From JABWBD01 sp040768665 (GTDB lineage: Bacteria; Planctomycetota; Planctomycetia; Pirellulales; Thermoguttaceae): 64,000 nucleotides of DNA. Where the stretch lies: contig JAXGMN010000008.1 of the NCBI GenBank assembly GCA_040768665.1, forward strand, positions 1 through 64,000, read 5' to 3'. Under the pieces are notes generated by a model. The model searched no databases and was not told the DNA's origin. It was given only the letters and a program-made list of their open reading frames with translations. Positions within the stretch are counted from its first letter, which is position 1. Each line of letters opens with the position of its first letter. This document shows, piece after piece, positions 49,508 through 59,135 of this stretch. The position numbers were made by a program, and so were the translations under genes.

Positions 49508-50944
49508 ATGCCCCGATCTGTGGACTCCGACGAACAGCACGACAAGCGCATCACAAAATGCCTTGCCAAAATCGGCGAGGCCAACCCGCAAGTTCGCAAG
49601 GAGGGATGGGATAGCCTTCGCGACAATTTCCGAAAGAACCGTTGCTCGATTCACAGAGACGTCTTCATGCACCTGCTCGAGTTATCCTATGGGGAGAAGG
49701 AGCTCAGCGTACGAAGCGCCGCGTTTCACACGATTCTGGCCGGGATTCCGCAATTGGTCCACAGATTACGGGATGGTGAATCGCCGGCGGTTGCCACACC
49801 GCAGGAACCGAGCACCACTCCAACGTCGGGTGGATTGGGCGAGTGGCTCTGGTCACCCTTGCACCAGCAATCCCTCGTTCTTCAAGTCGCGGATCGGCAC
49901 CGGCTGCGGCGCGACGAGGACGCCGCGATCGAACTCGCACGGCACCTGGGGAGAAGTGGATTCCCGCGCACCCATTTCGGCCGCGTGATCGGCGGCTTCG
50001 CTCCCGTCATGGCCGACCTCGAAGGCACTGCGGCGATCTGTTTTGTGGGAAGGCTGTCTCTCTACGGCGAGCGCGCCGTGGTGATTTGGGATCTCCCGGA
50101 CGCGAAACCTCGGTATCGATTCGGCGGGGGGTTCAGTTCGGAGCGGCTCGCCAAAGGACTACTCGATCCCGAGTATCATGCGTTTGTCCAGGATGATGAA
50201 CGCACGGGCGAAACCTGGATTCGGGCCGAAGACGCCAACGGTGTTCGGACGGATTACGGATTGGTTCGACGCTACATGGTCTCATGGAACGGCCAATGGT
50301 TCGTGGTGATCCAAGTGGCAGGGTGCAGTTCGCTGGGAACGCTGGCCGCGGCTTGTTTCGCCGCCAATACGCTTTTCCAACCCGGCCGCAACGGTGGACT
50401 CGTTCCCGTCCCGCCCGGCATCAAGTGCGAGAGCCGCTTGGAGGCATTCGTTCGAGCCAAGGCCGACCTCGCCGACTCGGAGATAGGCTGGAAGATTCGC
50501 GACTGCGAGCTGTTGGAGATGCGAGTCGACGACTATGTTTGGGATGCTGCCGCATTCCGTTGGCGACTCAAGCGCCGCGAAATCACGCTGGAGTTCAGGG
50601 AAGGCACCAGGCCGGAAAACTATCGTTCCCAGACCAAACCGAACGTGGAGATCTACCTGGACACACGCCGCGTGAAGTTCCGAAAGGGCTCGGAGAACCA
50701 GCGGCTGGCCATCGAGCTGTTCATGCTGGCATCTCGCCAGAACAACCAGCTCAATCTGAACCAACTGGGCCGGCAGACGTGGATCTGGAAGGATCAGGAG
50801 GCCAAGGACGCGAATTACGTCAGGAACCGACTGCGCGGGCGACTGCGGCACCTCTTCGATGAATCGGTCGTCATTGACGGCGACACCGTTCATGTGACCC
50901 CTGAAATCCGGATCAAGATCAGTGTTCCCAGGAAACCCCGGTGA
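49508..50944 (+). CDS. Unknown protein divergent from the ubiquitin-like operon, possible regulator
   Basis: 478 residues, no signal peptide. The N-terminal 90 residues are helical and HEAT-like (KCLAKIGEANPQVRKEGWDS, SVRSAAFHTILAGIPQLV). The C-terminal 85 residues (YLDTRRVKFRKGSENQRLAI, NQLNLNQLGRQTWIWKDQEA, YVRNRLRGRLRHLF, then a beta hairpin VHVTPEIRIKI) resemble a winged helix of the OmpR/SARP type. I cannot assign a family. Its divergent position suggests that it controls the operon or senses what the operon responds to. GGGAG precedes the ATG. Confidence 0.75.
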   Translation: MPRSVDSDEQHDKRITKCLAKIGEANPQVRKEGWDSLRDNFRKNRCSIHRDVFMHLLELSYGEKELSVRSAAFHTILAGIPQLVHRLRDGESPAVATPQEPSTTPTSGGLGEWLWSPLHQQSLVLQVADRHRLRRDEDAAIELARHLGRSGFPRTHFGRVIGGFAPVMADLEGTAAICFVGRLSLYGERAVVIWDLPDAKPRYRFGGGFSSERLAKGLLDPEYHAFVQDDERTGETWIRAEDANGVRTDYGLVRRYMVSWNGQWFVVIQVAGCSSLGTLAAACFAANTLFQPGRNGGLVPVPPGIKCESRLEAFVRAKADLADSEIGWKIRDCELLEMRVDDYVWDAAAFRWRLKRREITLEFREGTRPENYRSQTKPNVEIYLDTRRVKFRKGSENQRLAIELFMLASRQNNQLNLNQLGRQTWIWKDQEAKDANYVRNRLRGRLRHLFDESVVIDGDTVHVTPEIRIKISVPRKPR

Positions 50945-51354
50945 GCTTCGGTGCGGGCGGTATTCGGAACGCTTCCAACCGGCCGTCGCCGGCCACCGCA
51001 ACGATTTGGCGTGTGGAAAATCATTTTTCCTATCACTTGTTGCAGCTCATTGAGGCACGGCCGCTCGCGCTGGAACTGTCGCGGATTGGATCCGTGTTTC
51101 ACGCCTTTCGAGCTGGGTTGCTTCTCGCACGCACGGCCGGCTAAGATAGGCGCAACCGGTCGCGGAGCCAGCGGTGCCCAGAATGCATGTTAAGCGCCGC
51201 AACTTTGAGCCGCGCTTGCGAGGAGACGATCGGTATGTCGGCGCCCCAGATGGAGCGACTCGCGCGTCGGGTCTCGTTTTTCGTTTTCGCCCGCGAAAAC
51301 AAAAAACGAGAACCGACCCCGAGGCTTCGATGCAAACGGATCGGATTTCGCGCG
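50945..51354. other. Gene-free spacer with a hairpin repeat
   Basis: About 410 bases that hold no recognisable gene apart from a hairpin (51266-51318). The open frame crossing the hairpin merges with the creatininase remnant but shows no family similarity here. Confidence 0.45.
51266..51318. repeat. Hairpin repeat before the creatininase remnant
   Basis: TCGGGTCTCGTTTTTCG...TTTTCGC is mirrored by GCGAAAACAAAAAACGAGAA...CCGA around a two-base loop. It resembles the other dispersed palindromes in style. Confidence 0.7.
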
Positions 51355-51696
51355 GTCTTTGCCGATGGACATGGCCCGTCGCGCAGAGAGTGGGTGCGGG
51401 AATTGAAACGCCGGCAGGACCATTTCGCGCTGAAGCTGTTCGGAGTGACGACAGAGTTGCTGACGCAATGGAAATTCCAGACCGATCACGCCGCGCGCAA
51501 CGAAACTTCCCTGATGCTGCGTTACCGGCCGGAACTGGTGGACGTGTCTCGGTTGCCGCAGTCTCGAGCGAACTGGCCCGTCGGTGTGCGCCGGGGCGGA
51601 GAAGATCCTGGCGACGCCAGCGCGGAACATGGCAGGGAGTGCATGGAGGCAAGTCTCGCGGTGATGATCAAGATGTTCCTGGACGCGGGGATCTAA
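51355..51696 (+). pseudogene. Creatininase-family C-terminal remnant
   Basis: DGHGPSRREWVRELKRR, QTDHAARNETSLMLRYRPEL, GEDPGDASAEHGRECM and the end VMIKMFLDAGI match the second half of creatininase-like metallohydrolases (the DHAGE...ETS and SAE-G motifs). The N-terminal metal-binding half is missing and the frame upstream is repeat-derived, so the gene is dead. Confidence 0.72.
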
Positions 51697-51748
51697 CTGA
51701 AGCGCCGCTCCCCGTGCGAGCACGAATTCGGCACAAGGAGACGCGACC

Positions 51749-54436
51749 ATGATATCCACTTCGACCTGGCTTATGGTGCTGGCGTTGGCAGGGCCGGGTA
51801 AGACATCGGTCCAGGCAACGGAAACGGACAGGCCCTGCTGCGCGAACCCGGATGCGGCGACCGCCGCCGGCCATGCTCAGAACAGCGTGGCGCTGACCGT
51901 CGAAGAGCGGGCTGGTGTGGAACGTCGCGGCTGGCCGGTAACGCAAGGCGTGCCATTTGCCCGCGGGGTGCTCGACGACGCCGCAACGTTGACACTGCGC
52001 GACGATGCCAGCCAGAACGTGCCCCTGGCGGCGCGGCCGATCGCGTGGTGGGACGCCGAAAAGACGTCGATCCGCTTCGCGCTGCTGGACTTCCAGGCAA
52101 CGCTGTCGCCGAATTCCGGGCGCCGGTTCACCCTCTGCTGGAAGGCGTCGACCAGCCGGCCGCCAGCCTCCTCTCTGGCCGTGCATGATGCCGCCGAGAG
52201 CCTCACCGTAACGACCGGCCGCCTGAAGGCCGCCTTCAGCAAGCGCCGGCCACTGCTGTGGCAAGAGGTGACGGCCGCCGACGGCGCGGTCCTCCACGGC
52301 ACCCACGCGGGCACGTTCTACGTGGTGAGGCAGGACGGGACGCGATTTGCCATGACCGCGGCCGGGAAGGACTACAGTGTCGCGATCGAAGAGGCCAACC
52401 CGCTGCGCGTGATCGTCAAGCAGCAGGGCTGGTGCGCGTCGGCCTCGGGGGAGACCTATTGCCGGTACGTCATCCGCCACTACTTTTACGCGGGCAAGCC
52501 ATGGATCCATCTGCGGCCGACGCTCATCTTCACCGGACGGTGGCCCGCGGAGTGGATCAAGGAGTATGGCGTGGAGTTGAATCTGACCGGCGCGCCGCGG
52601 CAGGTACGGACTGCGGCTGACGGCAAACCGCTCGATCTGACTGTTCCGGAGACCGGGAGCGTGCTGGTGCTGCAAGCCGATGACCGGCGCTTCATGGCGT
52701 CGTCGGGAAGAACGCCACCAGGCACGGGCCGGCGGAGCGACGGGTTCATCGCCGTGGGGGAGGCCGAGCGGGCACTGACGGTTGCAGTTCGCGACTTCTG
52801 GCAGACGCATCCCAAAGCTTTTACGGTCACCGGCGACACGCTGACGGTGAAGCTATGGGCCGCCGAGTCCGGACGGGAGCTGGACTTCGACCGCATGTGG
52901 GCTGTCCGACCGATGGTGATGATGGCCGATATGCCCGGCGTCCTCGTGGATCAGCACAAGGGCCCGTTCAAGAAGGCATTCGAGGAGAAGGCCCTCCGCA
53001 CGGCGCTGTCGAGGTTGGCGCCAGGCACACTTGTGAACGTGCGGATGGGGGCGGCCGGCAGCCGGCAGATGGCTTTCCTGCCCAAAGAGCTGTTCTGCCG
53101 CATTCACGCGGAGTTCGGCGAGAAGCTGTACTTTTTCGCCTGCGACTGGTTCCCGTTTGCCGAGCAGGGGACACCGCCAGGGCACCCCGGAACGCCTCGC
53201 GACCTGAACACGGCACGAGGGCACGCCAAGACGCACGACTTGTTGCTCGCGTTCGGCAAGGTGGATGCCAACAGCCTGGCGGCCGCGTGGGCCAAGCCGG
53301 TATGGGCGCTGGCGCCGGCGTCGTACCTGTGCGGGACGGGGGCGGTGGGCCCGCTCCGCGGCCGCGAGCCGGGCCGCTTCCCGGAATTCGACGAAGCCCT
53401 GCTGCGGGCCGCCGATCAGGCCGTCAAGAACGCCGACCGCTTCCGCCTCAACGGCATGTGGGACTACGGGGCGTCGGTCAACTGGCACAACTTCCCCGGC
53501 GCGGAATACATTATGGATGTGATGGGAAAGCAACCCGGATTTCGGCCGACGACTCGGCTGGGCGTCACCGACAACGGTTCGACATCGCCGGGCGGAGGCA
53601 TACAGCGGGGCGCGTGGCTGGTGGCGTGGTATACAGCCGACCCCGCGCGGTTCGACTTCGCCCTGCGGCAAACCTCGCACCTGTTCGACGTGGACGCCTG
53701 CCACGAGGAATTCAATCTGCCGGATTGCCGCTCGCTGGGGTCGCTGGGCGGCGAGGGCATCGTCCACTGGGTCGACTGGAAAAACATCATCACCACCTGC
53801 GGCGGGGTGATCGACCATTACCTGTTCACCGGCGATCCGTACGCGCTGGAGACGCTGCGCCAGATCGCCGACTACACGCTGGATCTCTATGCGAAGCAAT
53901 TCAAGGACAACTACGAGCTGCGGCTCTACGACTACACGGTTCGGGCCGACTACCTGTGCGGCGAGATAATGATCGAGTATCATCGGTTGACTTGGGATCC
54001 GCAGGCGTTGGCGATGGCCGAGGACGTATGGAGAAATGTGCAGAAGCGTCCGTCGCGCGGGCTGCCCGTGCTGCAAGAGAACTACGGGCCGCATTTCGGC
54101 TGGGCGCTCTACGATTTCCGGCCGGACGAGCACCTGCGGGCGAGGCTGATCGAGGCCGCCGACCTGATCGTGGCGGACGTGGCGGCCGGCAAGCTGGAGA
54201 GCCCGAACTACCGCTTCTCCATGCGCGCGTTGGGCCGCGCCTACGGTGTGACCGGCGACCGGAAGTACTTGGACGCCGCGAGGGCGTGGCTGAAGGCCAC
54301 CGACCAGGAAGCGGCCCTGGCGGGCGTGCATAACGGACTGGGATGGATGGGTTGGCCGGGGATCGCCACGTCGGCGATCCCGTGGATCTTCCCGGCGTTG
54401 GACCAGGAAGCCGGCGGCAGCCGCCGACTCGAGTGA
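51749..54436 (+). CDS. Secreted exo-rhamnogalacturonan-lyase-like (RIFT-barrel) protein
   Basis: 895 residues. A short signal peptide is followed by a RIFT-barrel domain of the type found in PcRGLX-like proteins (RRGWPVTQGVPFARGVLDD, LDFQATLSPNSGRRFTL), then a beta-sandwich region and a C-terminal alpha/alpha barrel of about 450 residues (MWDYGASVNWHNFPGAEYIM, GGGIQRGAWLVAWYTADPAR, DYTLDLYAKQFKDNYELRLY). This is consistent with polysaccharide lyase family PL26-like enzymes or planctomycete relatives, which cut pectin-type rhamnogalacturonan. AAGGAG precedes the ATG. The next secreted gene follows after 40 bases, so they are probably co-expressed. Confidence 0.82.
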   Translation: MISTSTWLMVLALAGPGKTSVQATETDRPCCANPDAATAAGHAQNSVALTVEERAGVERRGWPVTQGVPFARGVLDDAATLTLRDDASQNVPLAARPIAWWDAEKTSIRFALLDFQATLSPNSGRRFTLCWKASTSRPPASSLAVHDAAESLTVTTGRLKAAFSKRRPLLWQEVTAADGAVLHGTHAGTFYVVRQDGTRFAMTAAGKDYSVAIEEANPLRVIVKQQGWCASASGETYCRYVIRHYFYAGKPWIHLRPTLIFTGRWPAEWIKEYGVELNLTGAPRQVRTAADGKPLDLTVPETGSVLVLQADDRRFMASSGRTPPGTGRRSDGFIAVGEAERALTVAVRDFWQTHPKAFTVTGDTLTVKLWAAESGRELDFDRMWAVRPMVMMADMPGVLVDQHKGPFKKAFEEKALRTALSRLAPGTLVNVRMGAAGSRQMAFLPKELFCRIHAEFGEKLYFFACDWFPFAEQGTPPGHPGTPRDLNTARGHAKTHDLLLAFGKVDANSLAAAWAKPVWALAPASYLCGTGAVGPLRGREPGRFPEFDEALLRAADQAVKNADRFRLNGMWDYGASVNWHNFPGAEYIMDVMGKQPGFRPTTRLGVTDNGSTSPGGGIQRGAWLVAWYTADPARFDFALRQTSHLFDVDACHEEFNLPDCRSLGSLGGEGIVHWVDWKNIITTCGGVIDHYLFTGDPYALETLRQIADYTLDLYAKQFKDNYELRLYDYTVRADYLCGEIMIEYHRLTWDPQALAMAEDVWRNVQKRPSRGLPVLQENYGPHFGWALYDFRPDEHLRARLIEAADLIVADVAAGKLESPNYRFSMRALGRAYGVTGDRKYLDAARAWLKATDQEAALAGVHNGLGWMGWPGIATSAIPWIFPALDQEAGGSRRLE

Positions 54437-54476
54437 TACACCTTGGCGGAAAATCGAAAGCGAGTGGGAGCTTATC

Positions 54477-57400
54477 ATGCACCTCTTGACCACGCTCGTC
54501 GCGATTCTCGTTAGCGCCAGTGCACCGGTCAACAATCGCATCGGCCTTCGCGACTCGTGCGACACGATCCAGGGCTGGGTCGTCGGCGCGGACCCGAAGA
54601 ACCCCGGCGGCCAGGCGCCCAAGAGCATGCTCAGCCGGGACGGCATGCTCGTCGTCGACACCGTTCGCGGCAGCCTGTCCGGCGACTTTTCGCGGGTGCA
54701 CAAGAAGTTCGGCATGGAGGCCGGTCTCAGCGGTACGACCTTGAGCAAGGCCTACGGCGCCGTCGACCTCGACCGCTATCCCTACCTGGTCGTCCGCCTG
54801 CACAGCAACCAGACATTCGCGCTCCTCTCGGTGAACAATCGGACGACGAAAGTCCTCTACACCACCGGCTTGCACACGCAGGACCTCCGTGAACTGGGGC
54901 TTCGTGGCTCCCAGCCGATCTCGGTGCAGATCCGCCTCACCAATACCACCGGGCGATTCGTCCTCGACGAGTTGCTCCTGGCGAGCGAACTGACGGCGGA
55001 CGAACGCAAAGGATGGATCCCACGCGGTTTCGAGGTCCGCTGCCAGGGTCTGAAGTGCCATCCCTATCAAGGCTTGGTGGCGTTGTTCGACCGCGGCGGT
55101 GCCCCCTTGACTGAGTTGCGCCGCAACAATGAACTTGCCGGCGGCGAAGGGCGCGCCGAGTGGGCCGTGTTCCACGACCAGGCCACCCTCGCCCCTGTCA
55201 TGCGTCTGACACGCTATCCCGGCGCGGAGTATGCCAGCGAATTCTCCGCCAACGGCCGTTATATTCGCTGCCGGAGTTACTACCACCCGCGGATCGGCGA
55301 AAACCTTTACGATTTGCGAACCCATAGGATGCAGAGCCTGCCCGAGGGAAAACACTTTTTCGATCCCCGCGACGGCAACTCCTCGATCCTGCTCGACGTC
55401 CAGCGCGACCGACAGGGAACCGGCGGACGCATTATCGCCAGCCGCTGCGACCTGGCGACCGGTCGCTTGACGCCGATCGTCGACCAGCCCGTCGAGCCGC
55501 TCCCCGAAGGCGGCATGGAAAACGCCGCCTTCGGCCGACTGTCGAACCGCTTCGTCATCGGTTTCCGCGAGAACGACGTCGTTTTCGTCTTCGACCCCGA
55601 TGCGACCGGTTCCCAGCGGATGCGGAAAGTCAAACTGCCGTATCCGATCAAGGGGCTGGGGATCATCAATGAGGATCGCGAGATCGTTTTCGCCGCCTGC
55701 TATACGTATCACACCCTGCGCTTCGATCTCGACGCCGGCACGGAGAGACTCCAGCCGCGGTGGTGGGGCGGCGGCCACACTGCAACGGGCGAGACCCACG
55801 CCCTTGGACCGTACGGAAAGGTGATGAAGATCGTCGTCCCGCTCCACCTGACAACCGATCAGCCGGGCGATGCGATCCGTATCCACGGCAATTACTACAA
55901 CTGCCAGGTTCCGGTCGATTACGGCACTGTCTCGCCGGACGGCCGCTGGGCGTTCCAGGATGGCCACGGACACGGCCCGGTCGACCTCGATCGACAGATC
56001 GTCGGCTTCGATCTGGAGGAAGGCGGCAACGTGATTCCCATCTGGTTCTATCAGGGCTCGCGATCCAACTGGGGAATCTTGCCGTACCTGAAGGTCAGCC
56101 CCGACTCCACGAAACTTCTCCTCCAATCTTCCGACATGCTCGGCTCGGGCGACCTGTACGTCGTGCCTTTCCAGCGCCCGGAGCCGCCGCGCGAATTGAA
56201 CGTCGAAAAGACCGGCCGCGGCCTGCGGATCGCCTGGAAGCCTCCCGCGGCGGCCCGCGAACTCTGGGGTTATCACGTCTACCGCAGCTCGGGCCGCGCC
56301 TGCGGCTTTCAACGCATCAATCCCAGCCTGGTGATTGAAAACGAATTCGTCGACATCGAGGCCCAGACACAGTCGGTGTACCTGGTCACCGCCGTCGACA
56401 ACTCCGGCCTGGAGTCGCGGCTTCCCGCCCCTGCCATGCTCGCCCAGCGGTCTCGCGATGACGGCGTGGCCGTTTTTCTCGAAGCCGAGTGTGCCGATCA
56501 CACGGTCCTGCCATTCCGCCGGCAGTACGACGGCTCAGCCGCCAACTTCGGCGCCATGCGGCTGATGCCCCAGACGCCGGAAGAAATCCAGGGGCAACTG
56601 CGGTTCACACTTCCCGCCGGCCGGTTGCACACCGGCGCCGCTCGCCGCTACGCCGTTGCCCTGCGATGCCGGCTGCGGTCCGACATCTATCCCGAACCGG
56701 CAGACGATGAGGCGGGCCTCGAGGTCCTGGTCGACGGCAGCGTGGTTGGCCGCGTGCCGGCGCGGCCCGGGCGGAAGTTCGCCTGGCACGTGTGCTCCGG
56801 CCTGGCGGAGCTGACGCCCGGCTCGCACGAATTGGCGATCCAATCAAAGACGGCAGGCGTCGAGGTAGACCGGGTGGCGCTGTTCGATGAGCAGGTGGAT
56901 CGTGCCTGGCTGTCCACCGGCGATCGGGACCCCGAACCGGAACTGCTCATGCCGACACCTGACGTTCAGGAACGCCTCGCGACCAAAGCCGACGGCCCAT
57001 ACGCGATGGAATTCACGTGGCCGGCCGCTCCGAACGACGTGCCCCTGGACTACTACAGTATCTATGCGTCTGCGCAAGCCCCTGTCGAGATCGGCAACGC
57101 CACACTGGTCGGATCCACCCGCCAGACCCGCTTTCGCGACACGGGGCTGCGGCCGTCAACCGTGCTGGAGTATCAGGTGGTCGGGTACGACACGCGAGGC
57201 CGATCCATGCTCTCCTACGCGGGCCGGGGCCAATCCGCCGCCGGACCGCGTCCTGTTACACTGCGGCTGCCGATCACCGCCGCCACGATCGACGACGGCC
57301 TCCAACGCGGCCAATACGAAAATAAACCGCTCGTTTGCGCGAAGAGACAAGCCGGTCAGCCTGGCCGCGGGAAGGCCACGTTCACCGTCGATGTCCCCGA

Positions 57401-57779
57401 AGCAGGGGACTACGCGGTCTGGTTTTACGCTCGATCTCGCAGGCCGGGCGTCAGCACCTCCGCCGCCGTGGACCACTCGACCAGTTCGGTGATCCTCGAC
57501 GGCTACGTCGACCCGTCATTGATTCCCGGCCTTGGCCCCGAAAAGGCAGCGCCGTGGCTCCTCCGGCGGCTAATCCTGCAACCGCGTGCCTCGGCCGGAC
57601 CCGCACTGGGCCGGGATGTATTCCCGTTGGCCGCCGGCTCGCACAGCATCTCTTTCAATATCAGCTCGACCGATGCAAAAGGTATTTCCGATGAGTTCGG
57701 CGACGTCATGATTACCAACGACCTGACATGGACACCCGACGACTACCCCCCCCGGCGGCTGTTCGATCTGGAGAATTAG
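54477..57779 (+). CDS. Very large secreted multi-domain protein (propeller, FN3, CBM-like)
   Basis: 1,100 residues. A signal peptide is followed by a jelly-roll (RDSCDTIQGWVVGADPKNPG), a beta-propeller-like section with repeated short blades (FSANGRYIRCRSYY, FGRLSNRFVIGFRENDVVFV, PYLKVSPDSTKLLLQSSDML), an FN3 domain (LRIAWKPPAA...LWGYHVYRSSG), a carbohydrate-binding-like sandwich, a second FN3 (MEFTWPAAPNDVPLDYYSIY) and a C-terminal sandwich. No catalytic residues are recognised; it may bind glycan or act with the RIFT-barrel protein encoded just upstream. A palindromic repeat follows the stop codon. Confidence 0.8.
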   Translation: MHLLTTLVAILVSASAPVNNRIGLRDSCDTIQGWVVGADPKNPGGQAPKSMLSRDGMLVVDTVRGSLSGDFSRVHKKFGMEAGLSGTTLSKAYGAVDLDRYPYLVVRLHSNQTFALLSVNNRTTKVLYTTGLHTQDLRELGLRGSQPISVQIRLTNTTGRFVLDELLLASELTADERKGWIPRGFEVRCQGLKCHPYQGLVALFDRGGAPLTELRRNNELAGGEGRAEWAVFHDQATLAPVMRLTRYPGAEYASEFSANGRYIRCRSYYHPRIGENLYDLRTHRMQSLPEGKHFFDPRDGNSSILLDVQRDRQGTGGRIIASRCDLATGRLTPIVDQPVEPLPEGGMENAAFGRLSNRFVIGFRENDVVFVFDPDATGSQRMRKVKLPYPIKGLGIINEDREIVFAACYTYHTLRFDLDAGTERLQPRWWGGGHTATGETHALGPYGKVMKIVVPLHLTTDQPGDAIRIHGNYYNCQVPVDYGTVSPDGRWAFQDGHGHGPVDLDRQIVGFDLEEGGNVIPIWFYQGSRSNWGILPYLKVSPDSTKLLLQSSDMLGSGDLYVVPFQRPEPPRELNVEKTGRGLRIAWKPPAAARELWGYHVYRSSGRACGFQRINPSLVIENEFVDIEAQTQSVYLVTAVDNSGLESRLPAPAMLAQRSRDDGVAVFLEAECADHTVLPFRRQYDGSAANFGAMRLMPQTPEEIQGQLRFTLPAGRLHTGAARRYAVALRCRLRSDIYPEPADDEAGLEVLVDGSVVGRVPARPGRKFAWHVCSGLAELTPGSHELAIQSKTAGVEVDRVALFDEQVDRAWLSTGDRDPEPELLMPTPDVQERLATKADGPYAMEFTWPAAPNDVPLDYYSIYASAQAPVEIGNATLVGSTRQTRFRDTGLRPSTVLEYQVVGYDTRGRSMLSYAGRGQSAAGPRPVTLRLPITAATIDDGLQRGQYENKPLVCAKRQAGQPGRGKATFTVDVPEAGDYAVWFYARSRRPGVSTSAAVDHSTSSVILDGYVDPSLIPGLGPEKAAPWLLRRLILQPRASAGPALGRDVFPLAAGSHSISFNISSTDAKGISDEFGDVMITNDLTWTPDDYPPRRLFDLEN

Positions 57780-57792
57780 CGATGCAGCGTTG

Positions 57793-57900
57793 GGAGGAAA
57801 AGGTGTCAGGAACCTTTTTGTCGCTTTCATCGTCGCGAAGGGGAGAATCGGCCTGTTCTTGCCGCGGATTCGCATAAACGGTTCCTGACACCTCCCTTCC
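57793..57900. repeat. Palindromic repeat (GGTGTCAGGAACC ends)
   Basis: GGAGGAAAAGGTGTCAGGAACC-type left end and GGTTCCTGACACCTCCCTTCC-type right end are inverted around about 65 bases. It sits at the very 5' edge of the next gene and appears to have replaced its original start. Confidence 0.82.
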
Positions 57901-57917
57901 CGATCGTCTGGTGGGAG

Positions 57918-58256
57918 TTGCGCCGGATCCCGTTGAATATCCTCGTCGCTGTCTACGGCACCGCCTGCCTGATCATCTTCTTCTGGGCGATAACAACCAG
58001 CGGACAACTCGGTCCCGCGGAAGACGCGGTGGAACCGGTGGCCCTGTTGGCAGCCCCTCTCGTGATCAATGCGCTTTACACACTGGGCTGGCTCGTGGAG
58101 GTCCCGGTTCGCTGGTTTGTGCCAAGTGTTTCGGACCGGCTTGGGCCGGTGTTGCTGAAGTTCGGGATCGGCCTGGAGATCTTCCTGGTTTCTCTTCCTG
58201 CCGCGATCTGGATGGGCTATCGAATTGCCCAACTTGTCGGACTGGTTCCACCATGA
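57918..58256 (+). CDS. Small membrane protein with repeat-displaced 5' end
   Basis: 112 residues with three predicted membrane helices (NILVAVYGTACLIIFFWAI, LLAAPLVINALYTLGWLVEV, IFLVSLPAAIWMGYRIAQL). In-frame residues before the TTG start spell VWWELRRIP, typical of related planctomycete proteins whose N-terminus is a few residues longer, so the repeat ending at 57900 probably removed the native start. GGGAG lies directly before the TTG. Function unknown. No similar neighbours. Confidence 0.65.
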   Translation: MRRIPLNILVAVYGTACLIIFFWAITTSGQLGPAEDAVEPVALLAAPLVINALYTLGWLVEVPVRWFVPSVSDRLGPVLLKFGIGLEIFLVSLPAAIWMGYRIAQLVGLVPP

Positions 58257-58495
58257 CAGGCGGCGTTGGCGACGAACAGGTTGGCGGACTCCCGCGGCCC
58301 AGAGTTGACATTTGTTGGTTTTCAGCCAGTCAGTGCCACGCCATAGACTGCTGCATGAACCGCACCAACGTCCCGCCTCTGGTGCAAGCGGGGGGAGGCG
58401 GTACAATGCAGGGTGGCTTGCGGAATAGTGCCATCGGCAGAGGCACCACAGAACGTGTCGATCGTATGGCGTTGAGAATCAGGAGAGCTGTTGCC

Positions 58496-58723
58496 ATGAG
58501 GTTTGTTCGGATCACTCACAACCCCGCAGTAATGGGCGGTAAGCCCTGCATTCGCGGCATGCGCGTAACGGTGGGGACGATTCTCGGGCTGCTCGCCTCG
58601 GGGGAGTCACGCGAGCGGATCCTGGAAGCGTATCCCTATTTGGAGGCAGCCGACCTCGACGAAACGCTTGCGTATGCGGCGTGGCGGATGGAAGAACGTG
58701 AAGAGGATCTGGTGGCCCCATGA
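58496..58723 (+). CDS. DUF433 family antitoxin
   Basis: 75 residues. ITHNPAVMGGKPCIRGMRVT, VGTILGLLASGESRERILEAY and YPYLEAADLDETLAYAAW are a complete DUF433 domain, a helix-turn-helix antitoxin commonly paired with DUF5615 PIN-like toxins (VapB45/VapC45-like). AGGAGAGCTGTTGCC precedes the ATG. Its TGA overlaps the toxin ATG, so translation is coupled. As a DNA-binding protein it probably autoregulates the pair. Confidence 0.92.
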   Translation: MRFVRITHNPAVMGGKPCIRGMRVTVGTILGLLASGESRERILEAYPYLEAADLDETLAYAAWRMEEREEDLVAP

Positions 58724-59088
58724 GCCTTCGGATCGTCGTAGACATGAACCTGTCTGTGGAATGGGTGCCACTGTTGGAGCAAGCAGGTTGGCACGCAGTC
58801 CATTGGTCCGTGACCGGCGATCCTCGCGCGGACGACGCAACGATCATGGAGTGGGCGTTGGAATACGGATACTTGGTCTTCACTCACGATCTGGACTTCG
58901 GAACCACCTTGGCGTTGACTCACGCTGTAGGCCCCAGCGTGATCCAGGTTCGTGGCCAGCGAGTACTGCCGGAACACATCGGTGCTACGGTGCTGGCGGC
59001 ATTGAAGCAGTATGAGGCGGAGTTGTCCGCCGGAGCACTCGTGGTCGTTGAGCAGGCAAAGAGTCGCGTGCGGATTCTGCCGCTTTGA
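58720..59088 (+). CDS. DUF5615 PIN-like toxin
   Basis: 122 residues. RIVVDMNLSVEWVPLLEQAG gives the first acidic residue of the PIN-like fold. DDATIMEWALEYGYLVFTHDLDFGT holds the D-x-x-I and THDLDF motif of DUF5615, and VIQVRGQRVLPEHIGATVL the later strand. These are predicted Mg-dependent RNases inhibited by the DUF433 partner. All key acidic residues are present, so the toxin may be active. Confidence 0.9.
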   Translation: MSLRIVVDMNLSVEWVPLLEQAGWHAVHWSVTGDPRADDATIMEWALEYGYLVFTHDLDFGTTLALTHAVGPSVIQVRGQRVLPEHIGATVLAALKQYEAELSAGALVVVEQAKSRVRILPL

Positions 59089-59135
59089 GCCGCGGCCGAA
59101 CAAACGCATGGGGGGCAACTATTGGGAACTATTGT

